From Rhodoferax sp. (GTDB taxonomy: Bacteria > Pseudomonadota > Gammaproteobacteria > Burkholderiales > Burkholderiaceae_C), in NCBI RefSeq assembly GCF_013297935.1, contig NZ_JAAFIX010000002.1:1-64000 (forward strand): DNA of 64,000 bases, written 5' to 3'. Below are positions 53,886 to 62,582 of this stretch, piece after piece. Under the pieces are notes generated by a model. The model worked only from the letters and a program-made list of their open reading frames with translations, searched no databases and was not told the DNA's origin. How positions within the stretch are numbered: the first letter of the stretch is position 1; each line of letters opens with the position of its first letter. The translations under genes were made by a program, and so were the position numbers.

Positions 53886-54495
53886 GTGAAATCGACCGTG
53901 TTTTGCAGCAGCGACCAACGGACCGTGTCCCGGAAGTACAAATTTTTTCGTTGACTTGAATGGATGTCTTGATGGTATTTCAGTGTCTTTGCTTTTGTGT
54001 GCAAATTGGCATGCATCCAGCCAGTTTGGTTTGAGCTGATTTTTCCGACAAAAAAGAACGTGGAAGAGATTTCCGTGCGCCGCAATTGATTCAGATCCGA
54101 CTAACAGTGGCCTTCAATGCACAAAACACCACAAATGCACAGGAACAGGAACATCAACGGAGACACACAGACAACGCACAACACACAACACACTGCTTTA
54201 ACTCACAAGGACTGCTCGGAGAAGTGCATTAAAAGCACCGCGACAGTAGAAATGAGTTGGTAACGAAGGGGTTTAATTTTTTTCGGAAACTGCCACGCAT
54301 TGCATCTTGGTTGGGCTGAGTCGTCACAGATTCAGGCCAATCACCTGAGGTCCAGCGCTTCCTGCTCGGCGATAAATCCTGCATCGCGCACAGATCGACC
54401 AAGATCGGACCACCCCGCAGCGCAAGCGAAATGGTGGGCTGCTGCCGGTTTCAAAGACACTTTGTTAAGGTTGTCGATGAAACAGGAGATTGCAA

Positions 54496-54708
54496 ATGGC
54501 AACGGGAAGGCAATTCAGCCGGGAGTTCAAGGTTGAAGCTGTAAAGCTTGTAACTGAACGCGGGGTTGGCGTGAGCCAAGCCGCACGGGATTTGGATCTG
54601 GGGGAAACGGTTCTACGCCGTTGGATGCGAGAGCTGACGCAAGACCCGCAGCAGGCATTTCCTGGCAAGGGTGTCATGAAGCCCGAACAAGCCGAGATTG
54701 GTACGTAA
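54496..54708 (+). pseudogene. IS3-family transposase orfA remnant (second IS type)
   Basis: MATGRQFSREFKVEAVKLVTERGVGVSQAARDLDLGETVLRRWMREL...MKPEQAEI, then truncated. Confidence 0.75.
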
Positions 54709-54776
54709 GTCCGATACAGTTTGAGGAAGCTTTAAGAGCTTAGGTCGGTGTCCACGGAACCGGCAGCAGCCCAGGG

Positions 54777-55233
54777 ATTCACGGTACCGGGAAGGTGGAC
54801 CCAAAAAATGGCTGAGTTTAGAGCTGGTCTGACAGAACTGCTCAAAATCCGATGCGCCTTTTCTGCGATGCCGCGGTGGGGATTTCGGGCCAGTCGGACA
54901 CCCGGATTCGCTTCCTACCGTCGGCTACTGCGGTCGCGATGGCGCACTCCATGCGCACCCTGGCTTCGCGTGGGCTCAGCCCTTCGGCCAGGTCAATAAC
55001 CTCTTCGGGGACTGTCTTTGGCAGGCCAAGGCCGATCTCCTTTGCCAGGCTGGCGTAGATGCTGCGCGCGACTCCGCGGAGCTGTTCTTGGTCCGGGGCT
55101 GGGATGTGAAAAACGGTGAGCCGCGACAGCAAGGGCTCAGGGATTTTTGTGGCGTCATTGGCAGTCAGAAAGAACCGGACGCGGCTGACGTCCATCACCA
55201 CATCGGGCACAGACTGGTCTTGGAATCGCGAGG
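54777..55233. repeat. direct repeat copy 2 (within intact ATPase gene and downstream)
   Basis: See copy 1. Confidence 0.85.
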
Positions 55234-56116
55234 CGGTATCCGACTCCAGGATGCCATACAGCGCGGCAAGGGGGCTGTAAGCGGCCGCGGGATTAGTTTT
55301 GTCGATTTCATCCAGCAGTACCAAAGGGTTTGCAATCGGCCTTTCGTGGCCGCTACCCCATGCCAAGAAGTCAAAAAGCTTTCCGGGGCTGGAATTGGCC
55401 CAAAAAGTGGATGAGCCACCCAATGCACTGCCGTTCGTTTCCGCGCTGAAATCGATGAAAAGCGGCGCCCCGCCTCCCATCACCTTGGCCACGGCATGCG
55501 CGAAAAATGTCTTGCCGATTCCTGGATCGCCGACCAGCAGAACCGGGCTCATGCGATGGCGGCCGCCGGCATGAATGATGCCCAGGTGCGGGGAAATCAC
55601 GGTATCGATAACCTGCGCAAAATTCGGAAAATCTTTCCGCAGCGCGTCGGCTTTTTGCCGCCAGCCGGCCGGTGGAAGAGCCATCTCCCGGTGCGCGCCA
55701 GACTTCGAAAGCCTGTCCATGGCGCCCCTGATTCGGCGGGACGTTTCATCATCGCGGCCGGTGCCTGTGCCAGTGTGGCGCCTTTCCAAGTCAAAAACCT
55801 TGTATGACGGGCGACCCTCAGGGGCTGGGTCTTGGAGGTGCTTTTTGCTCGGCCTCAGAACCCAGTGCGTTAGCCGGCCGATGGCCTGGATCGCCGCCAC
55901 CAGGACGCCATCAAAATCGTCCGAATGAGAAAAACCGACGTCACCATCAATCGAAAATCGCACCTCAAGCCAGTCGAATTTTTTTCCGATCAGCAGTCCT
56001 GCAAGCGCGTAGCGGTAAGCAAGTAAGGCCTCATTTTCTTCCCGCGACACGCAGGCGTTGCTGTTAACAGTCACCCACTCCGGCAGTTCCGGTGGCTCGA
56101 CATATCCTTTTTCCAT
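54842..56116 (-). CDS. AAA+ ATPase (Lon/MoxR-like)
   Basis: Walker A PVLLVGDPGIGKTFFAHAVA; Walker B NPLVLLDEIDK; sensor FFLTAND. Confidence 0.88.
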   Translation of the reverse strand: MEKGYVEPPELPEWVTVNSNACVSREENEALLAYRYALAGLLIGKKFDWLEVRFSIDGDVGFSHSDDFDGVLVAAIQAIGRLTHWVLRPSKKHLQDPAPEGRPSYKVFDLERRHTGTGTGRDDETSRRIRGAMDRLSKSGAHREMALPPAGWRQKADALRKDFPNFAQVIDTVISPHLGIIHAGGRHRMSPVLLVGDPGIGKTFFAHAVAKVMGGGAPLFIDFSAETNGSALGGSSTFWANSSPGKLFDFLAWGSGHERPIANPLVLLDEIDKTNPAAAYSPLAALYGILESDTASRFQDQSVPDVVMDVSRVRFFLTANDATKIPEPLLSRLTVFHIPAPDQEQLRGVARSIYASLAKEIGLGLPKTVPEEVIDLAEGLSPREARVRMECAIATAVADGRKRIRVSDWPEIPTAASQKRRIGF

Positions 56117-56256
56117 GAAAATCCCTTTTCCAAGGCGCGCGGCTCCGCTTGGAACCGCTCAAAGCGCTTGTAAAAAGGTCGCCTGATGGCGTGAAAAGAG
56201 GAAAGCTCCATGGTATCAGCGCGAAAGGCAATTGGGGGCTGGCCTGCCAGACCAGC

Positions 56257-57249
56257 TTAGAAAACCGATGGTGCTTGGTAGCCGTTTTGAGCAATTGCCC
56301 GCTCCACGGCGATCTGGTCCTGCACCGCCATGCGCAGGTCCCGCGCTGCCTTCTCGCGTACCTGCAGCTTGGCCAAGGCCTTTTTCAGCATCTCCGTGTG
56401 CTGCAGCACCTCGGCCTCGGCAGCAGCTGCCCTGGCCTCCCTTGCGCGCAGCTTGTCCAGCGCAAGCTGAATCTGCTCCGCCTGTGCCACGATCTCCGAC
56501 CGCTTCCTGGACTGCTCCAGTTCCGCGGCCTCGATTTGCTCCTGACGCTCACGCAGTGCCACCGACCGCGCCTGGCGCTTGCGGGGGCTGGGGCTTTTCT
56601 CATGGCCAAAAGGCGTGCCCGCCCACCGGGCGTACCAAGACTGCATTAAGGCGCAGCCGCTTTTGTACGCGGCAGCCATCTCCCGGCGCGTGGCGGCTGG
56701 CTTTTCATCCAGCAGGTCCAGCACACTCCCGTGCCCGGCGTGCAAGTCCTTGACGCTCTTGCCTCCCCTGTCCACCCAAATGTGAAGATGAAAAAAGGCC
56801 TCATCCACATGGGCGACCACCGAAATCAGGTCTTTGCGAAATCGATGCTTGCAAAGCCTTATCACCCGATTCACCCATCGATCGCGTGCAGGCGATGGCG
56901 CCATGGTCGGCTCGGGCCAACTCGCGACCCCGATCAGCAAAATCGGCGTCGTGTTTTTCTGCAATCGCGAGTGCGTTTTCCCACGTCGGGTGTAAACCTC
57001 ATATTGCTTTTTTGCGGCATCGACAATGAATTTTTCACGATCCCGAAGTTTCTCGGGTTCGAGTCCGTAAATTCTCACTGTGGGCTGCGGGTTGTCGATG
57101 TGACCGTCATGCCCAGCTTCGCGGATCATTTCGCCCACCGTCCATCGCAACGTCGGCGTCTGAGGAGCGTCACCGCGGGCGTGAATCGGTATCGTGGATG
57201 CCACTTGGGCAAAAGCTTTTTCAGACCAAAAGGGTGCGCGTGTGCTCAT
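56257..57249 (-). CDS. relaxase-like (MobV/Pre- or MobQ-like) mobilization protein with C-terminal coiled coil
   Basis: LISVVAHVDEAFFHLHIWVDRGGKSVKDLHAGHGS (HxDE..xHxH) followed by long charged coiled coil. Confidence 0.6.
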   Translation of the reverse strand: MSTRAPFWSEKAFAQVASTIPIHARGDAPQTPTLRWTVGEMIREAGHDGHIDNPQPTVRIYGLEPEKLRDREKFIVDAAKKQYEVYTRRGKTHSRLQKNTTPILLIGVASWPEPTMAPSPARDRWVNRVIRLCKHRFRKDLISVVAHVDEAFFHLHIWVDRGGKSVKDLHAGHGSVLDLLDEKPAATRREMAAAYKSGCALMQSWYARWAGTPFGHEKSPSPRKRQARSVALRERQEQIEAAELEQSRKRSEIVAQAEQIQLALDKLRAREARAAAAEAEVLQHTEMLKKALAKLQVREKAARDLRMAVQDQIAVERAIAQNGYQAPSVF

Positions 57250-57284
57250 TTTCTCGATACCGTGTTGGATACATGCCGCTATCT

Positions 57285-57318
57285 CCTCTAAGCCGATTAG
57301 AGGAAGTGACGCCCCCCG
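57285..57318 (+). other. candidate origin of transfer (oriT)
   Basis: cctcta-agccgat-tagagg inverted repeat followed by aagtgacgccccccgg, resembling the IncQ nic context, 36 bp upstream of the relaxase-like gene. Confidence 0.4.
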
Positions 57319-57438
57319 GTCTCGGTAGCACTTGGGTTTGGATTCCGGGGTTGCTCACCGAACTGTGCAACCGGGGCATGCAGGGCAACTTCAACGCCTG
57401 CGACGTCGGTCTCAAGGGGTACCTCAATGCGATGCCGG

Positions 57439-58224
57439 TCAGTGCAACATCTTGGCTCTTCGAAATACATGCTCCAAGTGCTTCGCGAGCGATGCCATGA
57501 ATTGCTCGTCATGTGTTGGCACACGGCCGACGGAAAAATCAAAGCAACCGGAGTGCTTAACTGCGCGGGCAATATGAACTGGCTTGGCATCTTTTAGTAC
57601 AGCAAATGACTGAAGGACGCTTCCCTCGCCTTTTACGACTATGAGCCTGGAGGCCTCAGAAAACATAAAGTCTTTGCGGCAGTTGCCCGCAATATCAAAC
57701 AGCTTTTCGCGACTTACCGAGTCATCGAAAAACACTGTCGCAGCAAGTTCGAGGTCCATATCGAATGTGCGGTAACTTGCTAATGGACCAATTGCCTCGG
57801 CAATCATGTCCATCAAGTGGAGAACCCGTTCGTAGGAGTCACGCTTGCCAGCTGAGAATTTCAGTGTCTGGCGAAAAGTCTTTGCTTGGTTTGCGATCCT
57901 AGATACGATCAATGCGGTGGCTGAGCATTGAGGGGCTGTCTGGCGCACATCAAAATCGCGATCTGTGATGAGCATTGCATAAGCACTTTCGACCCTGGTG
58001 ATGTCAAATACGCACTTGTTGGATTGGTCAATGTAAACCACACCAGTTCGTACCAAAGAGTCAAAAAGCACTTTTCCAACATCCGAAATTTTCCTGCGCA
58101 TTCGGCTTGAGGTAGATGCTGGAAATGGCAGAGTACATGCGTTGAAGCTAACTTGATCAATCGGTGGATGATCTGCATGCATGACATCAAAGAAGTTTCC
58201 GTTAGTGGTTTTCTTGGGTTCCAT
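57439..58224 (-). CDS. hypothetical protein
   Basis: 261 aa uninterrupted ORF. Confidence 0.6.
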   Translation of the reverse strand: MEPKKTTNGNFFDVMHADHPPIDQVSFNACTLPFPASTSSRMRRKISDVGKVLFDSLVRTGVVYIDQSNKCVFDITRVESAYAMLITDRDFDVRQTAPQCSATALIVSRIANQAKTFRQTLKFSAGKRDSYERVLHLMDMIAEAIGPLASYRTFDMDLELAATVFFDDSVSREKLFDIAGNCRKDFMFSEASRLIVVKGEGSVLQSFAVLKDAKPVHIARAVKHSGCFDFSVGRVPTHDEQFMASLAKHLEHVFRRAKMLH

Positions 58225-58711
58225 ATAGGCCTTGAGCTGTTGATTTCAATCGAGCAAGTGACGTTCACTAGCTTGTTTTCATTTTCACAACCTCAATGCT
58301 TTTTGGGTGGGCAAACCAGACGAATTGGCCATTTCACTTTTGACAAAATGGCCAATTCGAGGGGTTATCGATGACAAGCGATGTTGATCTGTTTAGTTGA
58401 GTTACCAATGATGGAAATTGAACATACCTTGAAATGCAGATGACTCAATTATTGTGTGCTCGCAGCAACGACGTACACCGAATCATGATCCCAAATCAAG
58501 CCTCGCTATATGTCTGAAGACTGACTGTTTTGGTGCAAGCCCACTATCCGTGAACTCGGAACCAAAACTCACTCATCGTCATTGTTCGTTGTCACATCAG
58601 GTGTTTACCTGAGCATTCTTAAAGTGCGCTTCAGTACCCTTCAGTAAACAATGATTGATGGAACCAGAAGTGAATTGGTAACGAAGAGCTGGGAGGTATC
58701 CCAGCTCCCAA

Positions 58712-59050
58712 TCAATTCCTACTGGTTAAATGCCAACCTTCACCGTGAGGACACTCATACACCCGTAGCCGGGTGCCACGCTCCTGCTCCAAGATTTGAG
58801 CACGGCGCACTGCAGCATGTTCTGATTCGTACGCTTGTTTGGAACATTCTGATGAGTAGAAACTCGGCGTATAGCGCTCTGCTGGGCTCAAATGCCAAGC
58901 ACTGCAACGACTGCAGCGGTAGGGAACCATTCGATTGCCGTGGGCTGCAAGGACATGCGCCGCCCCCGCCTCAGCAGCAGATCGGTCAGGATAGGCGCGG
59001 CGAGGCTTGCCGCGGGAATTGACGCAGATCGAAGAATGAATATTGAACAT
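58712..59050 (-). CDS. small zinc-ribbon-like protein
   Basis: VPYRCSRCSAWHLSP and YECPHGEGWHLTS motifs. Confidence 0.6.
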   Translation of the reverse strand: MFNIHSSICVNSRGKPRRAYPDRSAAEAGAAHVLAAHGNRMVPYRCSRCSAWHLSPAERYTPSFYSSECSKQAYESEHAAVRRAQILEQERGTRLRVYECPHGEGWHLTSRN

Positions 59051-59054
59051 GGAG

Positions 59055-60866
59055 TCATACCTCCAAGTCCATTACCACGCGAAAGCTGACCTTCGCGTTC
59101 TTGTAGGCTCCCCACGAGGTAGACCCGATTTGTCCTTCCCAAAATCGTCCACTGATCCACTCCCATTCCTGACACCACTCGTAGGCGTCCCAAGCATCAA
59201 TGAATGTCAGTCCTTGGTACTGTGCCCATGGCAGCGGATTCTTCCAAGTAGCACGAGGCGGAAAGTCATCAATCCATCGCTTACGCGACTTAGAAGTTAC
59301 TCCACTCTGCGGCGGTAGCTCTGGCACGTCTACACTTGGTTCAATGAAACGTGGCTCAGACCAGATCACCGCAGATGGCACTTCACGGCCTTCCTCTTCA
59401 CGTTGATCTGTTGCAAGTGGACGGGGTGGATATTCCTCCCAGGGAAAGCCCCTTTTCGCCAATGAATCGTAATGATGCGAATAGGCTGATCGAAGCGACC
59501 TAAGCTCCCCTCGGGTCGGAAGCCTCAGCGCGACACCAAGCTGACGCTCAAACCAAGCACAGAAAGCTTGTGAATCGACCCATGTAGCCCCAGCCGGCGA
59601 GTCATCTGGCTCACCATCATTCGCCCGCTCCCATGGCTCTTGGTTATCGGATCGGCGCTCAGCGTACCCGGTCTCAATAAGCATCCTGCGAAACGAGCCG
59701 ACAGTGATGAGCTCGCTCATGGCAACTTTACGCCCCTCAACCAGTGTGACTCTAAAACCCGGGGGAATGTCTCCAGACCACCGCACCCGCTCCAGAACAG
59801 GCAGCGTTCCCTGCTCGCGCAGCCAAGCACCTCGAACATCTACTGAACTGTTCAGTTGACGGGCCTGAATGTTTCCACCACGGTCGTAGAAGGCCTGTTC
59901 AGCCTCGTGTGCCTCGTGCTCCTCCCAAACTCCTTGGCGGAAATGTATCCGCCTATGAAGGTCGTTTTGGGTCATCAACCGCGAAGGTAAATCCTCAATC
60001 GCGAGATGATACGAATGCCCAAGGGAACTCGGTTGAGGTGGCTCTTTCTCGCGGTAATTGCGCCAAAGAATATCCCAGCCGCCATCATGGCCGCGAAGAA
60101 TCATCAAGCGGTCGCTGTAACGAAGAATATCGACCCATCCCTCCGGTTGAGGATCGAAAACAGCGCGAAAAGCAACCACTGCTGCCGTCGTACTTGCATA
60201 GTGCGTCTTACGCTCCTCTGGGTCGAAACCAGGCGCCCAGTAGGTCTTGTCAACGATATGACGCACAGGACCATCAATGAGCTTGTCGTCGAGAAACCCC
60301 CACTGCCCCATCAATTGATGTCTCTGCGTAAAGAGGTTCTCTGCACGCTGGCGCGCGCTTTCCGCACCGACAGTGAGCGAAGCGATTGCGGCTGCAGGCG
60401 TGTCATAGCCATTACCCTGATCCCAAGCTGCCCAGTTCACGCCATAACCGAGGAATACGCGTTGAGGCGCCGGAAGTTGAGCTTCGAAAAGGCGATCCGC
60501 CAGATCTCTCGGACTTGGCCCTGTACCTCCACTGAAATACAGATCTGTACAGCCACCGTTGTCAACCGGAAATACTTGGACTCGGTGGGTGCATCGGTTC
60601 CGCTTCAGGAAATCTTGAAAATCTGGCCACCCTTTCGATAGAAATGAGCCAAAGTCACCTTTAAAACCCAAGCAATTCACTATCGCGTTGAGAGTCAGTC
60701 GGTGCTGAATAGGCTCTTTTTCTGGATGTAGTACACGGCGCTTGGCACCTGCTTTGATCTCGTCGGGGGAGATGCCAGACAACGGAATGGCGTGTCCATC
60801 TCGCAGCAGCAGGTAACCAGGTCTGGGGGAGGCTTTGTTGAGGCCAATAGACATATTCTTCTCCAA
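59055..60866 (-). CDS. protein with C-terminal FGE/SUMF1 (C-type-lectin-fold)-like domain
   Basis: DDSPAGATWVDSQAFCAWFERQLGVALRLPTRGELRSLRSAYSHHY ... FIDAWDAYEWCQEWEWISGRFW ... VSFRVVMDLEV. Confidence 0.65.
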   Translation of the reverse strand: MEKNMSIGLNKASPRPGYLLLRDGHAIPLSGISPDEIKAGAKRRVLHPEKEPIQHRLTLNAIVNCLGFKGDFGSFLSKGWPDFQDFLKRNRCTHRVQVFPVDNGGCTDLYFSGGTGPSPRDLADRLFEAQLPAPQRVFLGYGVNWAAWDQGNGYDTPAAAIASLTVGAESARQRAENLFTQRHQLMGQWGFLDDKLIDGPVRHIVDKTYWAPGFDPEERKTHYASTTAAVVAFRAVFDPQPEGWVDILRYSDRLMILRGHDGGWDILWRNYREKEPPQPSSLGHSYHLAIEDLPSRLMTQNDLHRRIHFRQGVWEEHEAHEAEQAFYDRGGNIQARQLNSSVDVRGAWLREQGTLPVLERVRWSGDIPPGFRVTLVEGRKVAMSELITVGSFRRMLIETGYAERRSDNQEPWERANDGEPDDSPAGATWVDSQAFCAWFERQLGVALRLPTRGELRSLRSAYSHHYDSLAKRGFPWEEYPPRPLATDQREEEGREVPSAVIWSEPRFIEPSVDVPELPPQSGVTSKSRKRWIDDFPPRATWKNPLPWAQYQGLTFIDAWDAYEWCQEWEWISGRFWEGQIGSTSWGAYKNAKVSFRVVMDLEV

Positions 60867-61463
60867 TGGCTATCCTTTACCTTCCCCAAAGCCGCCAGAG
60901 GGAAGAGAGATAGCACTGAATAAGACACATGTCAAAATCACGCCGATGCGGCGTAAATGAAAAGTCCATTTTGAGTGGACACATTGACGTAGCGAGAGAA
61001 CTTGCTATCGGCGCTGGCGGCACCGACGATCCTGCTGGGCGTCTCAAAGCCCGATAAAATTCTAACCCAACATTGAACTTGGTTTCAAGCTCGCACAATC
61101 ACTTTATGTGACGCTTGAGCGATTGACATGCACCCTCTCAGCCACAAGAGCCTGCGTTTAATGAACTTCGTCAACCAACCGGTTAGTGGCGAATTTGAAG
61201 AAAAGAGGCTCAAATCATTTGTTTCCTTGGTCAGGCTGAGCCGGGCCTTTACACCCTTGCGCCTTGCCTCAACGTTGATTTCAGTGAAGTCATATTCCAG
61301 AAACGGCAAGCGAATTCCACGATGTTTTCATTAAAAGACTCGAAGCACCGAGCTGACCAGCGTCAGCTTTACGCCCCTCTTCACGTTGATCCGAACTTTA
61401 TTGGCTTCAAATGAAACTCTGAGGCAATGAGTCAATTGAAAATGAAGTGTGAAACTGGAATGA

Positions 61464-62582
61464 TTGAAGGCTGATATGACAGTAAAGATAAATTCAAAGT
61501 TGGCCATCACTCCGTCTATTGAAGGGGTCGACCTTTTTTGCGGTGCGGGTGGACTTTCTTGCGGACTGGCAGCGCAAGGTATAAAGGTGGTCGCAGGTAT
61601 CGATGTGGACCCAGCTTGTGAGTTCCCCTACGAAGCGAACCACAAGGGCGCCAAATTCTTATTGCGTGATGTCACAACAATCAGCGGCAAAGAACTAAAC
61701 GATCTTTGGTCCCCGGGCGCTCTACGTTTGTTAGCAGGCTGCGCTCCATGTCAGCCTTTTTCAAGCTACGCAAACACGGCAACCGTCGACCAGGCTAAGT
61801 GGCGGCTGCTTGAAGAATTCGCCCGACTTGTTGATGAAAGTCAGCCAGATCTGGTCACCATGGAGAACGTGCCTCGGTTGCAAAGAGAGCAGCCATTTCA
61901 AGATTTTTTGAAGGCATTGGAGCGCGGCGGATACCAAGTGGCCTATGCTGTCCTAAATGCCGCTGACTTTGGTGCGCCGCAAAAACGAAAGCGCTTGGTA
62001 TTGGTGGCATCGCGCCTTGGCCCAGTCTCAGTTCCAGAACCGACACACAAAGGGACAAAAAACTGGGTGACTGTGCGCCAAGCCATCGGACACCTTAACA
62101 AGCTCAACGATGGCCAGACCTGCAAAACCGATCCTTTGCACACAGCTTCAAGCCTTTCGGAGCTAAATCGTGCACGGATAAAAGCCAGTAAGCCTGGCGG
62201 CACTTGGCGAGACTGGCCTCCTGAACTTGTGGCAGCTTGTCATAAGCGCGAAAGCGGCAAGCACTCCGCCGGCGTTTACGGACGTATGGAATGGGACAAA
62301 CCAGCGCCAACGATGACGACATTGTGCAACGGCTTCGGCAACGGACGCTTTGGACATCCAGAGCAACATCGCGGCATCTCGCTGCGTGAGGCTGCAATCT
62401 TCCAGTCTTTTCCAGAGACTTATCAATTCACTCCAAAAGGTGAAAGCGTAGTCATCAAAACTGTTGGTCGTTTGATTGGAAATGCAGTTCCGCCAAAGCT
62501 TGGGGAAGCTGTGGCTAAGGCACTCTATGCATCACTGCCTGCTTCGGCCGCCACTTCATTGGCCGGGACAAGAGCCAAGTAG
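61464..62582 (+). CDS. DNA (cytosine-5-)-methyltransferase
   Basis: VDLFCGAGGLSCGLA, GCAPCQPFSSYA, MENVPRL, QKRKRLVLVASR, GNAVPPKLGEAVAKAL. Confidence 0.93.
   Translation: MKADMTVKINSKLAITPSIEGVDLFCGAGGLSCGLAAQGIKVVAGIDVDPACEFPYEANHKGAKFLLRDVTTISGKELNDLWSPGALRLLAGCAPCQPFSSYANTATVDQAKWRLLEEFARLVDESQPDLVTMENVPRLQREQPFQDFLKALERGGYQVAYAVLNAADFGAPQKRKRLVLVASRLGPVSVPEPTHKGTKNWVTVRQAIGHLNKLNDGQTCKTDPLHTASSLSELNRARIKASKPGGTWRDWPPELVAACHKRESGKHSAGVYGRMEWDKPAPTMTTLCNGFGNGRFGHPEQHRGISLREAAIFQSFPETYQFTPKGESVVIKTVGRLIGNAVPPKLGEAVAKALYASLPASAATSLAGTRAK

Noticed and set aside
52485-53918. Reverse transcriptase/retron interpretation of the polymerase-like protein
   Set aside because: No YxDD motif; the motif order and HDG fit family A polymerases better.
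59055-59300. Diversity-generating retroelement variable region
   Set aside because: C-lectin-like fold is suggestive, but no reverse transcriptase, Avd or matching template repeat is visible in the window.
60006-60641. 211 aa plus-strand ORF
   Set aside because: Antisense to the 603 aa FGE-like protein, no recognisable features.
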